The position numbers and the translations under genes were made by a program. From NCBI GenBank assembly GCA_002409525.1, contig DHNM01000062.1, positions 7,706-46,775 on the forward strand: DNA of 39,070 nucleotides. Reading direction: 5' to 3'. This DNA is from Eubacterium sp. UBA5416. Lineage in GTDB: Bacteria; Bacillota; Clostridia; Lachnospirales; Lachnospiraceae. The notes under the pieces were generated by a model that worked only from the letters and a program-made list of their open reading frames with translations, was not told where the DNA came from and made no database searches. Below are positions 7,923 through 15,886 of the stretch, piece after piece (the first letter of the stretch is position 1; each line of letters opens with the position of its first letter).

Positions 7923-9098
7923 TTAATCAGAAAAGACAACATTCCTGGCCAGTGTCCAGTATACCTCCTCACATCTTTCAATATCCCTGACCGGCACAGA
8001 TTCATCCGGTTTATGTGCCAGTTCCAATTCTCCCGGTCCATATGACATACAGTTGTGATTGTTCAATTTTCCTGCAATCACGGCAGTGTCAGAATAACCC
8101 GGGAAGAATGATACTTCCGAAGAAGCTCCTGTCTCCTTACACGCCCCCTTAAGTGCATGCAAAAGTCCGGAATTCTCATCTTTTTCGATATAGGGACGAT
8201 CCCCTGTAATTTTCCATGATGCCTCAATTCCCTCAACCTGAAAAGCAGCCTCTTTGACAGATTCCTCCACAATAGAAACCGCCGCGTCCGTATCCGTAGG
8301 CGGAACCAGCCGCATATCAATCCATACCCTGCAGGAATCCGGAACTACGTAAGGACGATACCCTCCTTCAATCTGTCCAAAGGTCACTGTGGATATCCCC
8401 AGGTCTTTATGTTTTGGGCATCTTTCGATCCTGCGTCTTATATTAGAAATAATCTCGGCCATCCCGGCTATGGCATCTACACCTTTCCATGGGGTGCTGG
8501 CATGTGCAGTAATTCCCTGTACCGTAAGTTCGAACCAGGTGCGCCCTTTATGAGCGACCTCAATCCGATTATCTGTCGGCTCTGTATCGAGTATCCAGCA
8601 GTCCTTGTCGACCCATCTATCATCAATTGCGGCTTCACCGCCGCGCATAAAATCTTCCTCATCAACGGTCCCTATGAATACAAACGTACGGTTCGGCTTT
8701 TTCCCTTTTGCAGACAGTTCAGCTGCTCTTCTGAAAGCAGTCAGAGCACAGGCAAGGCCCGACTTCATGTCACAGGCACCTCTTCCGTAGATTCTCCCGT
8801 CTTTTTCATCTGCGCTTAAGGGATCTGCTTTTGTCCAGCCGTCACCCAGCATAACCGTATCCATATGACACATATAGACAAGTGGAGGCTGATCGTCATT
8901 TCCTTCTATCTTTGCCAGAACATTAAATCGTCCGGGCAGGACTTCTTTTTTGATAACCGGAACCTGAAGCTTAGAAAGCCAGTTGTAGATGTAATTACCA
9001 ATCTCACCCTCATAGTTTCCCGGGTCTGAGCTGTCAATACGTACCAGTTCCTTTGTAAGTTCTATTGCGTCTTTTTGATACTGATTCAAACTGATCAT
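7923..9098 (-). CDS. M20-family metallopeptidase/deacylase in the pyr operon
   Basis: 391-aa zinc hydrolase of the M20/ArgE/DapE group. Visible metal-site motifs are MCHMDTV, GRGACDMKSG, the catalytic acid pair in TVDEED, DTEPTDN, and a late ligand in LAHKPDE. The lid domain has HASTPWKGVDAI. Such enzymes cleave amide bonds of peptides, N-acyl amino acids or carbamoyl amino acids; the exact substrate cannot be read from sequence. It lies 11 bp after pyrD with AAAGGAAAGG before its ATG, and 61 bp before pyrE, so it is an integral gene of the pyrimidine operon. Whether it serves pyrimidine metabolism (for example a ureido or carbamoyl compound) is a guess from position. Confidence 0.85.
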   Translation of the reverse strand: MISLNQYQKDAIELTKELVRIDSSDPGNYEGEIGNYIYNWLSKLQVPVIKKEVLPGRFNVLAKIEGNDDQPPLVYMCHMDTVMLGDGWTKADPLSADEKDGRIYGRGACDMKSGLACALTAFRRAAELSAKGKKPNRTFVFIGTVDEEDFMRGGEAAIDDRWVDKDCWILDTEPTDNRIEVAHKGRTWFELTVQGITAHASTPWKGVDAIAGMAEIISNIRRRIERCPKHKDLGISTVTFGQIEGGYRPYVVPDSCRVWIDMRLVPPTDTDAAVSIVEESVKEAAFQVEGIEASWKITGDRPYIEKDENSGLLHALKGACKETGASSEVSFFPGYSDTAVIAGKLNNHNCMSYGPGELELAHKPDESVPVRDIERCEEVYWTLARNVVFSD

Positions 9099-9109
9099 TT
9101 CCTTTCCTT

Positions 9110-10012
9110 TTATTCTACAGCACCAATGATATCGTGAATGTTGTCAATGTTATTCTTTGTCATATAGTTCTCTATTCCCTCTATGACTTCTTTCGTCACA
9201 TAAGGATTATAGAAGTTGGCGGTTCCAACCGAGACAGCGGATGCTCCAGCAAGCAAAAACTCAAGTGCATCTTCTGCGGATGCGATACCGCCCATTCCTA
9301 TAATAGGAATACGCACTGCGTGAGCTGCCTGATAAACCATCCGGACTGCAACCGGCTTTACTGCCGGTCCTGACATGCCTCCGGTCTTGTTTGCCAAAGC
9401 AAAAGTCCGTCTGTTAATATCAATCTTCATCCCTGTAATCGTATTAATCATGGACAAGGCATCTGCTCCGCCATATTCAGCAGCCTTTGCCATAGCCGAA
9501 ATATCTGTCACATTCGGAGAGAGCTTCATAATCATCGGCTGTCCGGCATGCTTTTTCACTTCATGTGTGATCTCCTCCACAGCTTTGGGTTCCTGCCCAA
9601 AAGCAATTCCGCCCTCTTTTACATTCGGACATGAAATGTTAATCTCAAGCATATCCACATCCTCATCAGAGAGACGTTCGACCACCTCACAGTAATCACT
9701 GACTGTCCTGCCGCAGACATTTACAATGATCTTTGTATTGTATTGTCTCAGAAAAGGAAGATCCCTCTTACAGAATACTTCAACACCTGGATTCTGCAGT
9801 CCGACTGCATTAAGCATGCCGCCATATACTTCTGCAATCCTGGGCGTTGGATTGCCTGGCCATGGAACATTCGCAACTCCCTTAGTCGTCACAGCACCCA
9901 GGCGATCTAAATTCACGAATTCACTATATTCCCTGCCGGAAGCAAAAGTCCCGGATGCTGTCGTCACAGGATTATTCCATGTCACGCCGGCTATATCGAT
10001 TTTCATATTCAT
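9110..10012 (-). CDS. pyrD: Dihydroorotate dehydrogenase B, catalytic subunit
   Basis: FMN enzyme that oxidises dihydroorotate to orotate. As a class 1B enzyme it passes electrons to PyrK and NAD+. It is 300 aa. The catalytic cysteine is Cys128 in NISCPNVKEGG; the FMN and substrate segments include ASGTFASG, MKLSPNVTD, SMINTITG, and GMGGIASAEDALEFLLAGAS at the phosphate end. The ATG at 10012 overlaps the pyrK stop by one base (TAATG), which fits tight coupling of the two subunits. A second ATG two codons later (10006) is an equally plausible start. Confidence 0.95.
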   Translation of the reverse strand: MNMKIDIAGVTWNNPVTTASGTFASGREYSEFVNLDRLGAVTTKGVANVPWPGNPTPRIAEVYGGMLNAVGLQNPGVEVFCKRDLPFLRQYNTKIIVNVCGRTVSDYCEVVERLSDEDVDMLEINISCPNVKEGGIAFGQEPKAVEEITHEVKKHAGQPMIMKLSPNVTDISAMAKAAEYGGADALSMINTITGMKIDINRRTFALANKTGGMSGPAVKPVAVRMVYQAAHAVRIPIIGMGGIASAEDALEFLLAGASAVSVGTANFYNPYVTKEVIEGIENYMTKNNIDNIHDIIGAVE

Positions 10013-10785
10013 TAGATTTCCACCTCCGAAGCCTCAAATACCGGACCGTCCACGCAGATCCTCTTATTGTGAACACGGGAATGGCTGTCCACTTTTACCG
10101 TCCTGCACACGCAGCCGAGACAGGCACCGATTCCACACGCCATCCGCTCTTCTAAAGACAGATAACATTTGACATCATGATCTGCGGCATATACCTTAAT
10201 TGCCTGAAGCATCGGCGCCGGTCCACAGGCGAATATTATGTCGCCGGTTATATCCCGTTCACGAATGGCATCTAAGACATTACCTTTTGTTCCAATACTT
10301 CCGTCTTCAGTGGCGATATAAACTTTTCCGGAGTTTTTTAATTCATCTGTCAAAAACAGATGCCTGTCTCTGTACCCCAAAATAATCTGATTATCCGCAT
10401 CCAGCTGTTTTGCAAGTTCCACCATAGGCGGAATCCCAATTCCACCGCCGATAATCACTGCCTTTTTATTCTTTGCCTTCTCTAGCGGAAAACCATTCCC
10501 CAGGACACCCATGACAGATATTTTATCTCCTTCGCGAAGCCCGGATAATTCTCCTGTGCCTCCCCCCATGACACGATATACAATCCTAAGGGCCCCCTTT
10601 TCCCGGTCAATTTCACATAAACTGACGGGGCGCGGCAGAAGTCTGGCCCCATCTTCGCAATATAAGGACAGAAATTGTCCGGGTGTGGCAGCTGCTGCCA
10701 TCTCCTCTTCATCCAGCCACATACTATAGATATCCGGTGCCAGCTCCTCCTGGGAGATGACCCGGCACCATTCCTTTTTTTTCAT
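10012..10785 (-). CDS. pyrK: Dihydroorotate dehydrogenase B, electron transfer subunit
   Basis: FAD and [2Fe-2S] subunit that carries electrons from PyrD to NAD+. It is 257 aa. The FAD contact is RPVSLCEID (residues 52-60), the nucleotide fold is IIGGGIGIPPM (111-121), ACGPAPML lies near 186, and the iron-sulfur ligands are Cys217, Cys222, Cys225 and Cys244 (CGIGACLGC plus RICVDG). GGAGG precedes its ATG, which overlaps the pyrF stop by four bases (ATGA). Confidence 0.95.
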   Translation of the reverse strand: MKKKEWCRVISQEELAPDIYSMWLDEEEMAAAATPGQFLSLYCEDGARLLPRPVSLCEIDREKGALRIVYRVMGGGTGELSGLREGDKISVMGVLGNGFPLEKAKNKKAVIIGGGIGIPPMVELAKQLDADNQIILGYRDRHLFLTDELKNSGKVYIATEDGSIGTKGNVLDAIRERDITGDIIFACGPAPMLQAIKVYAADHDVKCYLSLEERMACGIGACLGCVCRTVKVDSHSRVHNKRICVDGPVFEASEVEI

Positions 10786-11714
10786 TTTGAATCCTCCAGT
10801 GCATCATTTATATCTTTAATCATAGCCAAAACAGCAGCTCTCGAGGCTTCCTCAAAGTGTTCCGGTCCATATTTGCTGTACATTTCCTGCCTGTAGGCGG
10901 CGATAATTCCTCTGGAAGAATTTACAATAGCTCCCAGCCCGTCATCATTAAAAAATTGTACGAGATCTTTCCCTCTTCCTCCCTGTGCACCATATCCGGG
11001 AACGAGAATATAAGACTTTGGCAATATTTTTCTTAAAGTTCTGCCCTGCTCGGGATATGTAGCGCCTACGACAGCTCCGACATCACTGTAGTCCCCACTC
11101 ATAAGTTCTGATCCCCAGGCATCCACTTTTTCTCCGACTAACTCATACAAATGTCTTTGATCTTCAAGTTTCTGATCCTGAAAATCCCCACTCGACGGAT
11201 TTGAGGTCTTCACAAGAATAAACAGCCCTTTATTTTCTTTTCTGCAGACATCCATAAAAGGTTTTATTCCATCAATTCCCAGATAAGGATTTACAGTGGC
11301 AAAGTCTTCGCGGAAAACAGGAATTTCACTGTTCTTTACGTAGACTTTTCCAAGGTGTGCTGTGGCATAAGCCTGTGAGGTGGAACCGATGTCCCCACGC
11401 TTGACATCTCCTATCACAAGCAGTCCCATTTTCTGACAGTAGCGTACGGTATTTACATAAACCTGCATGCCGGGAATCCCAAATTGTTCATACATGGCAA
11501 TCTGAGGTTTTACAGCAGGTATCAGATCATAAACCGCATCTATGATTTTTTTGTTATATTGCCAGACAGCCTCTGCGGCACCTTCAAGTGTCTCACCCAA
11601 TTCACGATAGGCTTTTTCCTTCACATGTTCCGGTATATAATCAAGCATAGGATCCAATCCGACAACAATTGGGGCATTTGTCTTTTTTATCTTTGCGATT
11701 AGTTGATCTATCAT
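10782..11714 (-). CDS. pyrF: Orotidine-5'-phosphate decarboxylase (long form)
   Basis: Decarboxylates OMP to UMP, the last step of de novo UMP synthesis. At 310 aa it belongs to the longer second group of PyrF, not the roughly 235-aa Bacillus form. The active-site lysine is Lys105 in GDVKRGDIGST; the substrate strand GLDPMLDYIP is at 19-28, and the phosphate end is VPGYGAQGG. AAAGGAG precedes the ATG by a normal distance. It follows pyrC by 11 bp and overlaps pyrK by four bases. Confidence 0.94.
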   Translation of the reverse strand: MIDQLIAKIKKTNAPIVVGLDPMLDYIPEHVKEKAYRELGETLEGAAEAVWQYNKKIIDAVYDLIPAVKPQIAMYEQFGIPGMQVYVNTVRYCQKMGLLVIGDVKRGDIGSTSQAYATAHLGKVYVKNSEIPVFREDFATVNPYLGIDGIKPFMDVCRKENKGLFILVKTSNPSSGDFQDQKLEDQRHLYELVGEKVDAWGSELMSGDYSDVGAVVGATYPEQGRTLRKILPKSYILVPGYGAQGGRGKDLVQFFNDDGLGAIVNSSRGIIAAYRQEMYSKYGPEHFEEASRAAVLAMIKDINDALEDSK

Positions 11715-11725
11715 CTGTTTCTCCT

Positions 11726-13030
11726 TTACTCTTTGGCTACACTGACTTCATCAGACTGACTGTAAACGACTCTTCCGCCACAGATCGTATAGTCGACTCT
11801 TCCGGTCACTTTTTTCCCGTTAAATGGTGTATTTTTTCCCTTAGAGGCAAATGCTGACGTGTCTATTACATACTCCACATCCGGATCTATGATTGTAATG
11901 TCAGCCTCTCTGCCCTCGGCAAGAGATCCACTTTGTTCTCGACTGATCACCTTTGACGGGTTATAGCTCATCTTTTCTGCCATCTGCATCCACGTGATAA
12001 TTCCGGGTTTTACAAGTTCCGTGATGGTAAGGGCGACACTGGTCTCCAGCCCTGCAATACCAAACGGGGCATCTTCCATGTCTCTTTCTTTCTCGGCGGC
12101 ACTGTGTGGTGCGTGATCTGTGCTGATAATATCAAACACATCTTCCCTCAGCCCCTTTCGCAGATACATGAGATCTTCTTTTGTGCGAAGAGGTGGATTC
12201 ATCTTGTAGTTTGTATCCCCTTCTATCATATCATCACTGGTCAAAGTAAAATGATGCGGACACACTTCCGCGGTAACCTGCATGCCGGCCTTCTTCGCCG
12301 CTTTCACCATAAAATAGCAGTTTCGGGTGGAACAATGGCACAGGTGAAGAGGAACTCCGGTCTCACTGGCCAGAACAATATCTCTGGCCACAATCACATC
12401 CTCGACCGCATTCGTGATTCCGGGCAGGTGCCAGTTCCTGGATATTTCGCCCTCGTTCATACAGCCACCCTGTACCAGGTTTTTGTCCTCACAGTGAGCG
12501 AATACAGGAAGATGACATTCTTTTGCCAGCAGCATCGCGTCTTTATAAACCCGTGTATTCATCACGGATTTTCCATCTTCAGTGATGGCCGGTATTCCAG
12601 CCCCGGCCATTCCCCGGATATCGGACGGCTCCTCTCCCTTCATCCCTTTTGTAACACAGCCTGTCTGCAATACATGGATAGAGGACAACTGCCTGGCTTT
12701 TACAGTTACATAATCCACCCGGTCCGGGGAATCTATCGGAGGTTTTGTATTCGGCATAGCAACAATAGTCGTAAATCCTCCCCTCGCCGCAGCCCGCGAA
12801 CCTGTTTCAATATCTTCTTTATAGGTAAACCCCGGATCTCTGAGATGAACATGCAGATCAATCAGTCCCGGCATCACAAGACGCCCGGATGCGTCAATCA
12901 CACGATCCACATCTATCTTAAGATCTCTTCCGATCTTTTCCACCTTATTATCTTTTATAAATACATCACAAATATCATCTAGTTTCGTCGCAGGATCAAT
13001 AACCCGCCCATCTTTAATCAATAGACTCAT
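11726..13030 (-). CDS. pyrC: Dihydroorotase
   Basis: Closes carbamoyl-aspartate to dihydroorotate, step three of the pathway. It is the amidohydrolase type of about 434 aa. Zinc ligands are visible in LHVHLRDPG (His60, His62), FAHCEDKNL, LHLCHCST and the catalytic STDHAPH. The frame could begin at a TTG at 13057, but MSLLIKDGRVID from the ATG at 13030 matches the normal dihydroorotase N-terminus. It is first in the pyr operon; the predicted transcription start is about 48 bp upstream. Genes for carbamoyl-phosphate synthase and aspartate transcarbamylase are not in this window. Confidence 0.94.
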   Translation of the reverse strand: MSLLIKDGRVIDPATKLDDICDVFIKDNKVEKIGRDLKIDVDRVIDASGRLVMPGLIDLHVHLRDPGFTYKEDIETGSRAAARGGFTTIVAMPNTKPPIDSPDRVDYVTVKARQLSSIHVLQTGCVTKGMKGEEPSDIRGMAGAGIPAITEDGKSVMNTRVYKDAMLLAKECHLPVFAHCEDKNLVQGGCMNEGEISRNWHLPGITNAVEDVIVARDIVLASETGVPLHLCHCSTRNCYFMVKAAKKAGMQVTAEVCPHHFTLTSDDMIEGDTNYKMNPPLRTKEDLMYLRKGLREDVFDIISTDHAPHSAAEKERDMEDAPFGIAGLETSVALTITELVKPGIITWMQMAEKMSYNPSKVISREQSGSLAEGREADITIIDPDVEYVIDTSAFASKGKNTPFNGKKVTGRVDYTICGGRVVYSQSDEVSVAKE

Positions 13031-13084
13031 AGCGATTTTCCACGCCCTTTCGACCAAATACTTTTCTCTTTTGCTTCACTAAAG

Positions 13085-13113
13085 AGTATACAAGAAAAAT
13101 AAATACAATTCAA
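13085..13113 (-). promoter_or_regulatory. Sigma-A promoter of the pyr operon
   Basis: On the minus strand, -35 TTGAAT (13108-13113), a 17-bp spacer and -10 TATACT (13085-13090). The predicted start is near 13078, leaving a leader of about 48 nt. That is too short for a Bacillus-type PyrR attenuator, and no PyrR hairpin or terminator is visible. Confidence 0.8.
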
Positions 13114-13122
13114 TCTTTTTCC

Positions 13123-13151
13123 TTGACTTTTCTCCCCCTTCGATTTATAAT
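13123..13151 (+). promoter_or_regulatory. Sigma-A promoter of the cold-shock gene
   Basis: -35 TTGACT (13123-13128), a 17-bp spacer and a consensus -10 TATAAT (13146-13151). The predicted start is near 13158, giving a leader of roughly 177 nt. The -35 box is only 9 bp from that of the divergent pyr promoter. Confidence 0.88.
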
Positions 13152-13185
13152 ACATTTAGCGAACGGAATTGTGGATATATATGAG

Positions 13186-13250
13186 TCACTAGTTATTAGA
13201 GATTATATTAGGATTCACGAATATAGTCTGTAATAGCTAGTGAATTTTTT
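13186..13250 (+). promoter_or_regulatory. Long hairpin with T-run in the cold-shock leader
   Basis: An outer 13-bp stem (13186-13198 with 13231-13243, one G-U pair) encloses an inner 9-bp stem (13201-13209 with 13220-13228, one G-U pair) and a 10-nt loop. It is directly followed by ATTTTTT. This is terminator-like in form but lies between the promoter and the csp start, so it may be an attenuator or a temperature-sensitive leader element. cspA-type genes are known to have long structured leaders; this exact structure is not one I recognise. Confidence 0.6.
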
Positions 13251-13334
13251 ATATTATGGGATTTCAACATGATTTCCCGATTCAAAAAGTCGCTTGCTTT
13301 ACTATTTATTTTTTAATGTTATGGAGGTAACAAC

Positions 13335-13532
13335 ATGAACGGAACAGTAAAATGGTTCAACGCAGAAAAAGGCTATGGTTTTATTACCGGAGAAGACGGA
13401 GCAGACGTATTCGTACACTTCTCAGCTATTCAGGGTGACGGATTCAAATCCCTCGAGGAAGGCCAGGCCGTAACTTACGATTTGGTTGAAGGTAACCGTG
13501 GCATGCAAGCGGCTAACGTAGAAAAATGCTAA
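13335..13532 (+). CDS. Cold-shock protein, CspA family
   Basis: 65-aa single cold-shock domain that binds single-stranded RNA and DNA and works as an RNA chaperone. MNGTVKWFNAEKGYGFIT carries the KGYGFI RNP1 motif, and VFVHFSAI is RNP2. The length is typical. ATGGAGG ends 7 bp before the ATG. It has its own strong promoter and a long leader. The gene is monocistronic, with a terminator immediately after it. Confidence 0.95.
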   Translation: MNGTVKWFNAEKGYGFITGEDGADVFVHFSAIQGDGFKSLEEGQAVTYDLVEGNRGMQAANVEKC

Positions 13533-13547
13533 TCTGATTGCAAACAA

Positions 13548-13579
13548 AGAGGGCAGATGCGAAAGCACCTGCTCTTTTT
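13548..13579 (+). terminator. Terminator after the cold-shock gene (probably bidirectional)
   Basis: AGAG-GG-CAGATGC, a GAAA loop, GCACCTGCTCT, then TTTTT. The flanks GCAAACAA and TTGTTGC lengthen the stem. It lies 16 bp after the csp stop and also faces the end of the convergent small membrane protein gene. A second GC-rich inverted repeat (TGCCGGC / GCCGGCA, 13592-13620) lies beside it on the convergent side. Confidence 0.75.
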
Positions 13580-13646
13580 GTTGCATTTGTATGCCGGCAC
13601 AACTGACACTGACGCCGGCACACCCTCACCTATTCTTTTCTGCTTA

Positions 13647-13907
13647 TTATCCTGCATTTTCAGAGGAAGAATTCATATTATTCAGATAATCCTGAACTGC
13701 CGTCACATCCATCTCAGTGGTTGTGGTGCTGGATGCACTTCCCGCGTCCACATTCTTATACACGGCGACGCTGAACCACACAACCAGACCAAGGAGAACA
13801 GCTGTAGCTGCCCCGTACCCAATACGACGGATCCATCTGTCGCGCTGCATTGTTTTCTGGCGGTTATTCTTATCCTTTTTATGTTTTTGGACTTTTTTCT
13901 GGCTCAT
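13647..13907 (-). CDS. Small single-pass membrane protein
   Basis: 86-aa protein with a strongly basic N-terminus (MSQKKVQKHKKDKNNRQK), one membrane helix (GAATAVLLGLVVWFSVAVY) and a Ser/Thr-rich tail ending NNMNSSSENAG, probably outside the cell by the positive-inside rule. Two ATGs lie next to each other at 13910 and 13907. AAGGAGA is 8 bp from the second, which I prefer. It lies 52 bp after the DegV gene on the same strand. I do not recognise a family. The architecture resembles small membrane anchors but shows no catalytic motif. Confidence 0.65.
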   Translation of the reverse strand: MSQKKVQKHKKDKNNRQKTMQRDRWIRRIGYGAATAVLLGLVVWFSVAVYKNVDAGSASSTTTTEMDVTAVQDYLNNMNSSSENAG

Positions 13908-13959
13908 CATGTAATCTCCTTTTCACAGCTTCCTCAAGTATACTACATGTCAAAAGATT

Positions 13960-14799
13960 TTACAACACCACAATAACGCCTCCGTCATTTGCATACATGG
14001 TACTGACGCCTGCAGTATCAAGGATAAAAGAATCCTTCACCTTGATTCTTTTCCTGATCGCATCCAGAACCATCTGAGCTCTCTCAGGGCAGTTACAGTG
14101 CGTGATGGCAAGCGTTCGCTGCTCACTTTCAGCCGCTCTGTCTACAACTAGGTCAACCATCTTCACCAGTGCCTTATTAATCCCTCTGGCCTGATCAAAC
14201 TGACAGATTTCTCCTTCCGGCGTAGCTCCGCAAATCGGTTTGATTTTAAGCGCAGATGCAAAAAAGGCCTTGAAATTGCTGAGACGCCCGTTTTTGCGAA
14301 GAGTATCCAGATTTTCCAGAACAAAATAAGTATTCTGGCTGCGAATATACTTTTCAACTTCTTCTACTATTTTTTTAAAGGGCATATCCTGTTCTTCATA
14401 TTCCACAATCTTCCGTGCGATGAGTGTCTGACCGACGGAAGCCGATCTGGAATTAAAGACGTGAATCTTCATGTCGGGATTGTGATCCAAAGCCATCGAG
14501 CGTCCTAAAATTGCGCTGTTATAGGATCCGCTGAGTTCTGCAGAAAGTGTCACCGCATAATGATGAGTTTCCCCGGTCATATAACCGTCATAATAAAATT
14601 GGGGTGAAGGACAGGAAGATTTCGGACATTCCGAAGCTGATGCTATTTTCTCCAGAAACATTTTCTGATCAAAAGTCTCATCATCGATAAATGTTTCTCC
14701 TCCAGCCTCAAGAGTTAAGGGGGCCGATATAATCCTAGAATCCTCCTTCATCTCTTTTGTCAATTCTCCGCAGCTGTCTATTATTATATTAAAGCTCAT
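13960..14799 (-). CDS. DegV family fatty-acid-binding protein
   Basis: 279-aa DegV-fold protein. Family members such as FakB hold a fatty acid for phosphorylation by FakA. Family marks are MSFNIIIDSCGELT at the N-terminus, CPKSSCPSPQFY, ITLSAELSGSYNSA-type wording (AVTLSAELSGSYNSA), HVFNSRSASVGQ, and LENLDTLRKNGRLSNFKAFFASALKIKP. An in-frame ATG exists at 14823, but TGGAGG lies 7 bp before the ATG at 14799, so I use that start. No DhaK-like FakA kinase gene is adjacent. It has its own promoter, divergent from corA. Confidence 0.9.
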   Translation of the reverse strand: MSFNIIIDSCGELTKEMKEDSRIISAPLTLEAGGETFIDDETFDQKMFLEKIASASECPKSSCPSPQFYYDGYMTGETHHYAVTLSAELSGSYNSAILGRSMALDHNPDMKIHVFNSRSASVGQTLIARKIVEYEEQDMPFKKIVEEVEKYIRSQNTYFVLENLDTLRKNGRLSNFKAFFASALKIKPICGATPEGEICQFDQARGINKALVKMVDLVVDRAAESEQRTLAITHCNCPERAQMVLDAIRKRIKVKDSFILDTAGVSTMYANDGGVIVVL

Positions 14800-14859
14800 G
14801 TAAATGCCTCCATTTGTCATCACTTCGTAATGTAGTTTTCATTACCACATGTCAAATAT

Positions 14860-14888
14860 ACTATAACATATATTATCTTCATTTGCAA
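14860..14888 (-). promoter_or_regulatory. Promoter of the degV gene
   Basis: On the minus strand, -35 TTGCAA (14883-14888), a 17-bp spacer and -10 TATAGT (14860-14865). The leader is about 54 nt to the degV start. Confidence 0.6.
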
Positions 14889-14909
14889 AGCTTTTTACTA
14901 GTATTTCTC

Positions 14910-14938
14910 TTGCGAAATGTCAGATTAGAAGGTATACT
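14910..14938 (+). promoter_or_regulatory. Promoter of corA and the DUF5721-like gene
   Basis: -35 TTGCGA (14910-14915), a 17-bp spacer and -10 TATACT (14933-14938). The predicted start is close to 14945, only about 20 nt before the corA ATG, so no riboswitch fits in the leader. Confidence 0.7.
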
Positions 14939-14964
14939 GACAATATATCAGAAAGGATAATTTT

Positions 14965-15885
14965 ATGCGTTACCTTATAAATAAAGAACTCCAGGAGGTG
15001 GCAGATGACACTCCGATTAAACCGCAGGACGAAATTCTTGAAATATTAGATGAAGACCAGGCACGTAAGCACAGCAAAAACCTGTGTTACCGAAAAGAGC
15101 TCATCCGCACTCTGGACGAGACAATCTCATACTGCAAAATAGAGATGCTGCCAAAAGCAGTGATAGGAACTTTGCTGATCCCGGATAAACAGACTCCCCT
15201 CACATCAACAATATCTGTGCAGTTTTATCTTGAAAGTAAACACCTTATTATCATCGATGACGCAAAACATCTGGCAGAAACAAAGGCACTGCTGCTCGAC
15301 AAATCGTTTGCCCTGATGGGTGACAGCTATCGGTTTTTCTTCGAATTTCTGGAATCACTGATCAATGGCGATACTGTTTTTCTGCAAAATTACGAGAAGC
15401 GTCTCGCAACTATGGAAGAATCGATGTCAGATATGCTTCCAAGAGAGCTGAGTATGGATGTCACCAGAGATCGTCGTGAACTGCTCATGTATCACTCCTA
15501 TTACCAGCAGTTGATGGACATGTTCGAAATTCTTTCCGAAAACATAACACAATTTTTCCCGGACGAATACTCCTCGCAGTTTCAGCGTCTGTTAGGTCGT
15601 GTTGACCGGCTCTACGACAATACACAGATGCTCAGGGAATATGCACACCAGATCAGAGAGATGCAGCAATCTCAGATTGATCTTCACCAGAATGATACGA
15701 TGAGAATTTTAACAGTAGTCACCACGATCTTTTTCCCTCTCTCTCTTATCACCGGATGGTATGGAATGAATTTTAAAAATATGCCCGAAATTCATCACCC
15801 ATTCGGCTATTTTATACTAATCATCGTCTGTGTTGTGATAGTTCTCGGAGAAATTATTTACTTTAAAAAGAAAGGATGGCTGTAA
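14965..15885 (+). CDS. corA: CorA family divalent metal (Mg) transporter
   Basis: 306-aa channel-like transporter for Mg2+ or a similar divalent metal, expected to be a pentamer. The long soluble N-terminal domain is rich in charged helices (about residues 120-245). TM1 is at about 246-266 and ends in the signature YGMNF (GMN at 267-269); TM2 is at about 281-300, followed by a short basic tail KKKGWL. The periplasmic loop NMPEIHHPFG is variable, as usual in 2-TM-GxN proteins. AAAGGA is 7 bp before the ATG. The next gene begins one base after its stop. Confidence 0.92.
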   Translation: MRYLINKELQEVADDTPIKPQDEILEILDEDQARKHSKNLCYRKELIRTLDETISYCKIEMLPKAVIGTLLIPDKQTPLTSTISVQFYLESKHLIIIDDAKHLAETKALLLDKSFALMGDSYRFFFEFLESLINGDTVFLQNYEKRLATMEESMSDMLPRELSMDVTRDRRELLMYHSYYQQLMDMFEILSENITQFFPDEYSSQFQRLLGRVDRLYDNTQMLREYAHQIREMQQSQIDLHQNDTMRILTVVTTIFFPLSLITGWYGMNFKNMPEIHHPFGYFILIIVCVVIVLGEIIYFKKKGWL

Positions 15886-15886
15886 T

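Noticed and set aside
7862..8041. N-terminal extension of pyrE
   Set aside because: It overlaps the M20 gene's end, and normal OPRT length and start motif place the start at 7861.
12104..12982. A 292-codon plus-strand open frame
   Set aside because: It lies wholly antisense to pyrC, whose zinc motifs are intact. Its product has no recognisable domain and is a shadow of pyrC codon use.
13031..13084. PyrR-type attenuator or pyrimidine riboswitch before pyrC
   Set aside because: The leader is only about 48 nt and no stem with a T-run is visible in it.
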